Part shown: positions 7,040 through 12,563 of the stretch, one piece after another
Layout: the number at the start of each line of letters is the position of its first letter
Position numbering within the stretch: the first letter of the stretch is position 1
Source: an uncultured Blautia sp.
GTDB lineage: Bacteria > Bacillota > Clostridia > Lachnospirales > Lachnospiraceae
DNA: 16,680 nucleotides
Direction: 5' to 3'
Assembly (NCBI GenBank): GCA_938028845.1
Contig: CALIZJ010000232.1
Span: 1 to 16,680 of the forward strand
Notes under the pieces: generated by a model
What the model was told of the DNA's origin: nothing
Database searches by the model: none
The model's input: the letters and a program-made list of their open reading frames with translations, nothing else
Made by a program: the position numbers and the translations under genes

Positions 7040-7755
7040 AGATTACAATAGGACATTTATATCCGGATCTTTTAAACCTCTATGGCGACAGAGGAAATAT
7101 CCAATGCCTGATGAAGCGGTGCCAGTGGAGGGGAATCCAGGCAGAGACGATTGCCTTTGAGCTGAATGACAAAATTGATTTCTCCAAGCTGGACATTGTA
7201 CTTTTAGGAGGCGGTTCAGACAGAGAGCAGATGCTTGTGTGCAAAAAACTCAGGGAAATCCGGGATGCATTTAAGGAGTATGTGGAGGCGGACGGCGTGG
7301 TGATCGCCATTTGCGGAGGCTATCAGCTCCTTGGAAATTATTACCATACAGACCAGGGAAACATAGAAGGGCTTGCATTGGTGGATATGTATACAGAACA
7401 GGGAGAGGGACGTCTGATCAGTAATATTGTGTTAAAAAGCGATCTGTTTGACATGCCGGTGGTGGGTTTTGAAAACCATGGGGGCCGGACCGTGATCAAT
7501 GAGAACCGTCCTTTAGGAAAAGTGCTGTACGGATCGGGAAATGATGGAAAATCAGGCTACGAAGGGGTTGTCTACAAAAATGTCATCGGCACCTACCTTC
7601 ACGGCCCTCTTCTTCCCAAAAATCCGCAGCTTGCAGACTGGCTGATCCAGCATGCCCTGGAAAAAAAGTACGGGCAGAAAATAGAGCTTTCTCCTTTGGA
7701 TGACAGCCAGGAAAAGGAAGCGAACGATTATGTGTATCATAGATTTGTAAAATAA
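7036..7755 (+). CDS. gatD: Lipid II isoglutaminyl synthase, glutamine amidotransferase subunit GatD
   Basis: CobB/CobQ-like class I glutamine amidotransferase that supplies ammonia to MurT. The nucleophile C93 sits in AICGGYQLLG and the catalytic histidine H189 in GTYLHGPLLP. The N-terminus MKITIGHLYPDLLNLYGDRGN is characteristic of GatD. Length is 239 aa. The ribosome binding site GGAGGGGG lies inside the end of murT and the start overlaps the murT stop (ATGA). The pair makes amidated peptidoglycan stems, which affects cross-linking and sensitivity to lysozyme and beta-lactams in Gram-positives (known for the family in Staphylococcus and Streptococcus). Confidence 0.93.
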   Translation: MKITIGHLYPDLLNLYGDRGNIQCLMKRCQWRGIQAETIAFELNDKIDFSKLDIVLLGGGSDREQMLVCKKLREIRDAFKEYVEADGVVIAICGGYQLLGNYYHTDQGNIEGLALVDMYTEQGEGRLISNIVLKSDLFDMPVVGFENHGGRTVINENRPLGKVLYGSGNDGKSGYEGVVYKNVIGTYLHGPLLPKNPQLADWLIQHALEKKYGQKIELSPLDDSQEKEANDYVYHRFVK

Positions 7756-7759
7756 GTGC

Positions 7760-7788
7760 TTGCATTACCGGAATCCAAATTGTATAAT
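7760..7788 (+). promoter_or_regulatory. Sigma-A-type promoter for rubredoxin
   Basis: TTGCAT, a 17-nt spacer, then a perfect TATAAT. It begins 5 nt after the gatD stop, leaving a leader of about 70 nt before the rubredoxin start. Confidence 0.8.
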
Positions 7789-7863
7789 GTGCGTATAACG
7801 TACAGGTATATACTGCGGCAGAAGATGCAGCAGATTTGTACAGGACAGAAAGGAGATTGTATC

Positions 7864-8025
7864 ATGCAGAAATATGTATGTGAACCATGCGGATATGAGT
7901 ATGACCCGGAGGTTGGCGATCCGGATAACGGGATTGCACCAGGAACGGCATTTGAAGATCTTCCGGAGGATTGGGTATGCCCGATTTGCGGTGTAGGTAA
8001 AGAAGAATTCGTACCGGCAGAATAA
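7864..8025 (+). CDS. Rubredoxin
   Basis: Small cytosolic one-iron electron carrier. In anaerobes it commonly passes electrons to rubrerythrin, superoxide reductase or flavoproteins during oxygen detoxification. The iron ligands are C6, C9, C39 and C42 in the classic CEPCGY and CPICGVGK motifs, with the aromatic core Y4, Y11, W37 and F49. Length is 53 aa, exactly typical. ATG 7864 is chosen because AAAGGAG lies upstream; an in-frame GTG at 7756 would run through the promoter. The gene has its own promoter and terminator and no redox partner nearby. Confidence 0.95.
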   Translation: MQKYVCEPCGYEYDPEVGDPDNGIAPGTAFEDLPEDWVCPICGVGKEEFVPAE

Positions 8026-8036
8026 AGACAGGCTGT

Positions 8037-8078
8037 AAAGGTGCCGAAAGCGTAGGGGCTTTTGACACCTTTCTTTAT
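8037..8078 (+). terminator. Rho-independent terminator after rubredoxin
   Basis: A 15-bp stem (8037-8051 with 8058-8072) with one mismatch, one G-U pair and a 6-nt loop, followed by CTTTATT. The U tract is interrupted, so termination may be partial. Confidence 0.75.
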
Positions 8079-8102
8079 TAGAGTCAGATAAGGGGTGAAC
8101 GA

Positions 8103-8735
8103 ATGGCTAAATCACATAATCAGAAAGCGAAAATTCTGTTTTTAGAACAGATGCTGCGTGAAACAGGGGAGAATCACGTAGTTACCATGCAGGAAATTTT
8201 AGGGAAACTTATGGAGTATGGAATACCGGCAGAGAGAAAAAGCATCTATGACGACATAGAGGCACTGCGCTCTTTTGGGATGGATGTGAAATTTCGCAGA
8301 GGAAGGCCGGGGGGATACTATCTGAGCGGAAATATACCGGAGAGCGTTTCCAAAGAGGAGAAAGTATCTAAAGTACAGGCAAAAGAAGAGAATGAGGGTA
8401 AGGACGCTTTGAAGGGAAGCGTAAACCAGGAAGATATAAAAAAGAGGACAGAATTTGTCAGACAGGAACCGTCAGATAAAGAAAAGAAAATGCGGCTGCT
8501 TTGTGTCTGGGATAAAGAAGAACAGGTAAAGGCATATTTTGGCGGGGATGCCAAATATAAAGAAAAAGAACCGGGATATTTTACGGTGACCGCCCCGCTG
8601 CTGCAGGATTCGCAGTTTTATGGATGGCTGACAGCAATGGGAACAGACGTACATATTATAAAACCGAAAAAGCTTGCCCAGTCATACCGGGATTATCTGA
8701 AAACTCTGGCAAAGGAATATAAGCAGCTTACCTGA
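8103..8735 (+). CDS. HTH regulator with WYL-associated C-terminal domain but no WYL core
   Basis: Predicted DNA-binding protein of 210 aa. Residues 8-75 form a winged helix of the WYL/DeoR type (KSIYDDIEALRSFGMDVKFRRGRPGGYYL). Residues 130-207 resemble the WCX domain that normally follows a WYL domain (RLLCVWDKEEQVKAYFG, then GWLTAMGTDVHIIKPKKLAQSYRDYL). Between them there is only a Lys/Glu-rich, probably disordered linker (about 80-128) where a WYL domain of roughly 70-80 residues would sit. There is no frameshift, and the frame and ribosome binding site (AAGGGGTG) look intact, so this appears to be a real architecture. It lies 38 nt upstream of the lipoprotein gene, so co-transcription is likely. 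Regulated genes and ligand are unknown. Confidence 0.7.
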   Translation: MAKSHNQKAKILFLEQMLRETGENHVVTMQEILGKLMEYGIPAERKSIYDDIEALRSFGMDVKFRRGRPGGYYLSGNIPESVSKEEKVSKVQAKEENEGKDALKGSVNQEDIKKRTEFVRQEPSDKEKKMRLLCVWDKEEQVKAYFGGDAKYKEKEPGYFTVTAPLLQDSQFYGWLTAMGTDVHIIKPKKLAQSYRDYLKTLAKEYKQLT

Positions 8736-8773
8736 TAAAATGGAACTTAAGACAGAGAGGATTGAAGATAACT

Positions 8774-10066
8774 ATGAAAAGAAAGACCGCGGCAATTCTA
8801 TTGGGAATGATAGTTTCTGCTTCAATGATCGTCGGATGCGGCAATAAAGAGGCTACGGAAGCAGCCAGCCAGGGGGAGCAGACAGGCGGTGAAGAGGAAG
8901 CCGAGGAGGAGGCGAAGGCGGAAAAAGAAGAAAAGGCGGCAGAAGAAAAGGAAGAGGAAGAGGAAGAAGGAAGCAGCGAAGGCGAAGAGACACCGGAGGA
9001 AGAACCGAAAACAGTAGCGGTGCTTTTGCCTGATGACAGTGATGAGTGCTGGTCCCAGGACGGGGAAAATATCCGGTCGGAACTGGAATTAGCAGGATAT
9101 GAGCCAAAGATCCTCTATGCAGACGGCGATGGAGAAGAACAGTCTTCTCAGGTAGTGGAAATGGTAGAGGAGGGTGTAGATGCTTTTTTGATCGCTCCGG
9201 CGGACGCTTACGCCCTTACAGATGCCCTGGCACAGGCAAAGGAAAATGACATTCCTGTATTTTCCTATGACGAGCTGATCATGGACAGCGATGCAGTCTC
9301 TTATTATGTTACGTTTAACAGCCGTGAGATCGGCCAGGCCCTGGGAAATTCCATTATTGAACAGATGGAATTAGAAAAAGCCAAAGAAGAATCGCGGTCC
9401 TATAATATAGAATTTTTCATGGGTTCTCCAGATGACCTGAAATCCTTGTTTTTATACAATGGAGTCATGGAGGTTCTGCAGCCCTATCTGGATGACGGAA
9501 CTTTGGTGTGCCAGTCCCAGAGGACATCTTTTAATGACACAGCGCTTATGCGGTTCAGCGAAAGCGGGGCAGAAAGAAATTTAAGCGAAATCCTGGAAGA
9601 AGCTTATCAGGGAAAAACGCTGGATATTATATGTACATCCTTTGACGGCGCTGTTTCCGGAGTGATTGAAGCACTGGATCAAGTAGGGATTTCTCCGGAT
9701 GGAGAACAGTGGCCTATGATCACCGGCGTGGGCTGTGAGCTGCCGGCAGTACAGAGGATCGCAGAGGGAAGCCAGACGAACAGTGTGTATATGGATCGGG
9801 AGACTTTGGCAAAAGAAGGCGTAAAGATGGTAGACACTTATCTGAAAGGCGAAGATCCAGAGGTGACAGATTACGAGCAGTATGACAATGGAAAAAAGAT
9901 CATCGGAACCTATACCTGTGAGATCCAGCTGATCGATAAGGATAACTATGAACTGCTGATTGATAAAGGCTATTATACAGAAGAAGAGGTCTTGCCCGAC
10001 GGCGCGGTGGCGGAGGAAGAAGAGGAAGCGGAAATTTCCGCCACTCCTACACCGGATCCGGAATAA
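8774..10066 (+). CDS. Sugar-binding-type (Peripla_BP_4) lipoprotein with Glu-rich linker
   Basis: Solute-binding lipoprotein of the ribose/xylose/ChvE-like class. The signal peptide ends in the lipobox IVGC, with lipidated C22. An extremely acidic, low-complexity stalk follows (about residues 36-78, mostly E, K, A and G). The binding-protein domain starts at TVAVLLPDDSDECW (about 80) and includes VDAFLIAPADAYALTDALAQAKENDIPVFSYDELI and VSYYVTFNSREIGQALG. The C-terminus is again acidic, ending in TPTPDPE. ATG 8774 is chosen over the in-frame TTG at 8762, which touches the GAGAGG ribosome binding site. No ABC permease or ATPase lies next to it, so it works with a distant transporter or as a sensor. 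The preceding regulator gene is 38 nt away. Confidence 0.82.
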   Translation: MKRKTAAILLGMIVSASMIVGCGNKEATEAASQGEQTGGEEEAEEEAKAEKEEKAAEEKEEEEEEGSSEGEETPEEEPKTVAVLLPDDSDECWSQDGENIRSELELAGYEPKILYADGDGEEQSSQVVEMVEEGVDAFLIAPADAYALTDALAQAKENDIPVFSYDELIMDSDAVSYYVTFNSREIGQALGNSIIEQMELEKAKEESRSYNIEFFMGSPDDLKSLFLYNGVMEVLQPYLDDGTLVCQSQRTSFNDTALMRFSESGAERNLSEILEEAYQGKTLDIICTSFDGAVSGVIEALDQVGISPDGEQWPMITGVGCELPAVQRIAEGSQTNSVYMDRETLAKEGVKMVDTYLKGEDPEVTDYEQYDNGKKIIGTYTCEIQLIDKDNYELLIDKGYYTEEEVLPDGAVAEEEEEAEISATPTPDPE

Positions 10067-10067
10067 A

Positions 10068-10114
10068 AAGAAAAAAAATGCAGGGAGCTGTTTTATGAAC
10101 AGCTCCCTGCATTT
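10068..10114. terminator. Bidirectional terminator between convergent genes
   Basis: A perfect 17-bp stem (10076-10092 with 10098-10114) with the 5-nt loop TTATG. Read on the minus strand it is followed by a long T run (the A8 tract at 10071-10078), which makes it an excellent terminator for xpt. On the plus strand the tail is only ATTTATG, weaker but probably also used by the lipoprotein gene. Confidence 0.93.
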
Positions 10115-10128
10115 ATGTACAGTTAAGA

Positions 10129-10701
10129 TCAATCCCGGAATGTAAGGGAGTCGTCTGTCATGGAGTCAATAATAGCTAACGATTCCAGGCGTACGCCCAT
10201 GCGGCGGATTTCTTCTCCCCCATGCTGAAATCCCTTTTCAATAACAATCCCGGCTCCTTCCAGAGTAGCGCCGGATTTTTTTACAATGTCAATGAGACCT
10301 AAAAGGGCACAGCCATTTGCAAGAAAGTCATCGATCAAAAGGACATGGTCCTCAGGTCCTAAAAATTTCTTGGAAAGAATAACGTCGTAAACTTTTTTAT
10401 GAGTAAAGGATTCCACTTTAGTGGTGAACATTTCACCGTCTAAGTTTACGCTCTGGGTTTTTTTGGCAAAAATAACGGGGACTTGAAAATATTGTGCAGT
10501 GATACAGGCGATTCCGATGCCGGATGCTTCGATGGTGAGAATTTTTGTTATGGGACAGTCGGAAAATCTTTTCTTAAATTCCTTTCCAATTTCATTGATA
10601 AGAGAAATGTCCATCTGATGATTTAAGAAACTGTCAACTTTTAAGATATTACCCGGTTTTACAATTCCATCCTTAAGGATGCGGTCCTTTAAAAGCTTCA
10701 T
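10129..10701 (-). CDS. xpt: Xanthine phosphoribosyltransferase
   Basis: Purine salvage enzyme converting xanthine and PRPP to XMP in the cytosol. The 190-aa product begins MKLLKDRILKDGIVKPGNILKVDSFLNHQMD, which is typical of Xpt. It carries EASGIG (58-63) and the type I phosphoribosyltransferase loop VLLIDDFLANG (about 120-130). The start (complement of 10699-10701) is preceded by a strong GGAGAGGGAG. The gene converges with the lipoprotein gene and diverges from the 75-aa gene. In many Firmicutes xpt is controlled by a guanine riboswitch; none is recognisable in this leader. A purine gene (purL) lies about 2 kb away on the other strand. Confidence 0.93.
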   Translation of the reverse strand: MKLLKDRILKDGIVKPGNILKVDSFLNHQMDISLINEIGKEFKKRFSDCPITKILTIEASGIGIACITAQYFQVPVIFAKKTQSVNLDGEMFTTKVESFTHKKVYDVILSKKFLGPEDHVLLIDDFLANGCALLGLIDIVKKSGATLEGAGIVIEKGFQHGGEEIRRMGVRLESLAIIDSMTDDSLTFRD

Positions 10702-10770
10702 GATTACTCCCTCTCCTTCAATTTTCTGTGTCCTGGCAGCGGTAATGGGTAAAAAAAGAACCGCGGCGCG

Positions 10771-10813
10771 GGATAATTATCCTTATGATACGATATTATC
10801 TTTAGAAGTGCAA
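10771..10813 (-). promoter_or_regulatory. xpt promoter with perfect palindrome at the start site
   Basis: On the minus strand, TTGCAC (10808-10813), a 17-nt spacer and TATCAT (10785-10790). Two nt beyond the -10 lies the perfect 12-bp palindrome GGATAATTATCC (10771-10782), which would overlap the transcription start and is a candidate operator. The leader continues with a short all-GC hairpin (CCGC/GCGG) and TTCTTTTTTT (10751-10771), a weak attenuator-like arrangement. Confidence 0.5.
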
Positions 10814-10819
10814 TTATTT

Positions 10820-10848
10820 TTGACAAAAAAATACAAAATATTTATAAT
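10820..10848 (+). promoter_or_regulatory. Perfect-consensus promoter reading into the hairpin
   Basis: TTGACA (10820-10825), exactly 17 nt, then TATAAT (10843-10848): full consensus at both hexamers with optimal spacing. Transcription should start at about 10854-10856, i.e. a few nt before the large inverted repeat. Confidence 0.85.
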
Positions 10849-10849
10849 A

Positions 10850-10933
10850 GTGTTACTGATACATCGAATAATAAATACCTGGTCATTCTGCGTCATCTGA
10901 CCAGATATTTATTATTCGATGTACTGGTTACAC
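10850..10933. repeat. Long inverted repeat (26-bp arms, 12-nt loop)
   Basis: Arms 10860-10885 and 10898-10923 are complementary over 26 positions with one mismatch (C10878 against A10905). The loop is TTCTGCGTCATC. Beyond a 6-nt partly paired internal region the pairing continues as GTGT (10850-10853) with ACAC (10930-10933). No T tract follows on either side, so this is not a terminator. In the transcript from the promoter above it would form a very stable 5' hairpin, about 45-50 nt before the next start codon. Confidence 0.85.
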
Positions 10934-10979
10934 GGCGGTTCATAACAGGGTACCATATAAAATGAGGAGAGAAGAAACC

Positions 10980-11207
10980 ATGAAGGAATACGAAGTGATA
11001 TGGGAGATCTTTAACAAATGTCCCCGGAATCAGATGCGGGACGTGTTTGTTGAGGAGATAGAGATCGATGATCCGGAAGAGTATATTAAAAAGAAATTTG
11101 CAGGAAAAGAGGTAAGCTATGAAAAGACGGTTCTGGCTGATGGAAGCATCGTCTTTGACATCCAGACTTCCGGAATCCAGCAGAGATGTTCTTTTACAGA
11201 ATTTTAG
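10980..11207 (+). CDS. Small conserved-looking protein of unknown function
   Basis: 75 aa, not recognised. ATG 10980 is chosen because GAGGAGA lies 9-10 nt upstream; the in-frame ATG at 10962 overlaps that site. The protein is acidic in its middle (EEIEIDDPEEY) and has alternating hydrophobic stretches suggesting a small alpha/beta fold. It has two cysteines (C14, C70), no signal peptide and no membrane helix. It has a consensus promoter and a long 5' hairpin of its own, so it is probably a real, well-expressed gene. It could be a small regulator or adaptor; no function is claimed. Confidence 0.7.
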   Translation: MKEYEVIWEIFNKCPRNQMRDVFVEEIEIDDPEEYIKKKFAGKEVSYEKTVLADGSIVFDIQTSGIQQRCSFTEF

Positions 11208-11208
11208 A

Positions 11209-11250
11209 GAAAACTGCCCCAAAACAGCAGACCGGATACGGGGAATTTTC
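11209..11250. repeat. Imperfect inverted repeat between the small gene and csoR-type gene
   Basis: GAAAA and CCCC (11209-11220, split by CTG) face GGGG and TTTTC (11240-11250). It could be a weak terminator of the small gene or part of the operator of the CsoR-type repressor, whose family favours G/C-run operators. Pairing is modest, so confidence is low. Confidence 0.3.
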
Positions 11251-11263
11251 CTAAAGCTTATAC

Positions 11264-11293
11264 TTGATGAACAGACAGGCAGTGATATATAAT
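11264..11293 (+). promoter_or_regulatory. Promoter for the csoR-mrp-purL cluster
   Basis: TTGATG (11264-11269), an 18-nt spacer, then a perfect TATAAT (11288-11293), 30 nt before the CsoR-type start codon. Confidence 0.65.
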
Positions 11294-11323
11294 ACAATGG
11301 GAGTACCAATAAAGGAGGAAGCC

Positions 11324-11680
11324 ATGAGTACGGAAAAAGAGGTTCACACACATACTTTAAGCGACGGTACAGTGATCACACACACCCATGACCATGAACA
11401 CGGCCATGGACACACGCACAGCCATACCCACACAAAGGCAGTGCTGAACCGCCTGTCAAGGGCAATCGGACACATGGAGTCCATTAAACGGATGGTAGAA
11501 AGCGGCAGGGACTGCACCGAAGTCCTGATCCAGCTTTCTGCAGTAAAGGCCGCTATTAATAACACCGGCAAGATCATCCTTCAGGATCACATCGAACACT
11601 GCATCGTAGATGCAGTAGAGCATGGAGACAGGGATGCTTTAAAAGAGCTGGAAAAAGCGATTGACCGTTTTATGAAATAA
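11324..11680 (+). CDS. CsoR/FrmR-family metal-sensing repressor with His-rich N-terminus
   Basis: 118-aa all-helical repressor of the CsoR/RcnR/FrmR (DUF156) family, which releases DNA on binding metal or on thiol modification. The family core is residues 38-118 (LNRLSRAIGHMESIKRMVESGRDCTEVLIQLSAVKAAI). The Cu(I)-type ligand triad is present as C64, H89 and C93. Ahead of it lies a histidine-rich tail with 11 His in residues 8-36 (HTHDHEHGHGHTHSHTHT), unlike the short N-termini of most CsoR proteins. The start is ATG 11324 with AAAGGAGG upstream; an in-frame ATG at 11264 overlaps the promoter. The next gene, an Mrp-type ATPase, is 24 nt downstream. Copper, nickel or zinc are candidate ligands. 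Confidence 0.88.
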   Translation: MSTEKEVHTHTLSDGTVITHTHDHEHGHGHTHSHTHTKAVLNRLSRAIGHMESIKRMVESGRDCTEVLIQLSAVKAAINNTGKIILQDHIEHCIVDAVEHGDRDALKELEKAIDRFMK

Positions 11681-11704
11681 ATTAAAAGAATCGAGGAAAA
11701 GGAA

Positions 11705-12535
11705 ATGGCAAAAGAATGCAGCAGTACAACATGCAACAAATCAAGCTGTGAGGGATGCGAGCACAAGAATAATCCCCAGAGTCTTCAGGAAACACTGAAT
11801 GTATTTTCTGAAGTAAAACACGTAATAGGAGTAGTCAGCGGAAAAGGCGGCGTAGGAAAGTCTTTTGTGACAGGTTCTCTTGCAAACATGATGGCATCCG
11901 CAGGGTATAAGGTTGGAATCATGGATGCGGATATTACAGGTCCTTCTATTCCCAAAATGTACGGATTAAAAGGTGCTGCCCAGGCAGATGACAATGGGAT
12001 CTACCCAATGGAGACAAAAAACGGCGTCAAGGTGATGTCTGTAAATCTGCTTTTGCCTACAGAGGAAACACCCGTTATCTGGAGAGGACCTATCCTTGCC
12101 AATATGGTAAAACAGTTTTGGACAGACGTAATCTGGGGAGACTTGGACTACCTCTTTGTGGATATGCCTCCGGGAACAGGAGATGTTCCTCTTACCGCGT
12201 TCCAGTCCCTGCCCATAGACGGAGTCGTGATCGTTACCTCTCCTCAGGATTTGGTACGTATGATCGTGAAAAAAGCATATAATATGGCAGAAATGATGAA
12301 GGTGCCTGTACTGGGTATCGTGGAAAACTACAGCTATGTGAAATGTCCGGACTGCGGAAGAGAGATTCCGGTATTTGGAGAAAGCCATATCGATGAGATT
12401 GCCGGGGAGCTCTCTGTACCCGTTTTAGGAAAGATGCCTATTGATATAGAACTTGCGAAAAAAGCAGACAGTGGTTCCTTTGATGAAGTGGACAATGTAT
12501 ATATAAAAGAAGCAGAAAATGTAATGCCGAAATAA
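11705..12535 (+). CDS. Mrp/Nbp35-type P-loop ATPase, Fe-S cluster carrier
   Basis: Cytosolic dimeric ATPase of the Mrp/ApbC/Nbp35 family that holds and delivers Fe-S clusters. It has the deviant Walker A SGKGGVGKS (45-53), DADITGPSIPKM (74-85) and VDMPPGTGD (152-160). The bridging-cluster motif CPDC (C214, C217) is present. The N-terminus carries a further cysteine cluster (C5, C10, C15, C18), as in Nbp35-like proteins that bind a second cluster. Length is 276 aa. It follows the CsoR-type gene by 24 nt and precedes purL by 28 nt with no terminator, so the three probably share transcripts. A link between the Fe-S carrier and metal sensing is inference. Confidence 0.9.
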   Translation: MAKECSSTTCNKSSCEGCEHKNNPQSLQETLNVFSEVKHVIGVVSGKGGVGKSFVTGSLANMMASAGYKVGIMDADITGPSIPKMYGLKGAAQADDNGIYPMETKNGVKVMSVNLLLPTEETPVIWRGPILANMVKQFWTDVIWGDLDYLFVDMPPGTGDVPLTAFQSLPIDGVVIVTSPQDLVRMIVKKAYNMAEMMKVPVLGIVENYSYVKCPDCGREIPVFGESHIDEIAGELSVPVLGKMPIDIELAKKADSGSFDEVDNVYIKEAENVMPK

Positions 12536-12563
12536 CCCAGAACAAAAAAATGGAGGAGCATTT

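Noticed and set aside
7756..7863. GTG-initiated extension of rubredoxin
   Set aside because: It would translate through the TTGCAT/TATAAT promoter; the 53-aa form is the family norm and has its own ribosome binding site.
8062..8090. TTGACA in the rubredoxin terminator as a promoter for the WYL-like gene
   Set aside because: The hexamer 17 nt downstream is CAGATA, and a start there would fall in the ribosome binding site.
10702..10850. Guanine/purine riboswitch upstream of xpt
   Set aside because: The conserved aptamer segments and three-stem arrangement could not be found by eye in this stretch.
10860..10923. Long inverted repeat as a rho-independent terminator
   Set aside because: It lies between divergent genes, directly after a consensus promoter, and has no T run on either strand after the stem.
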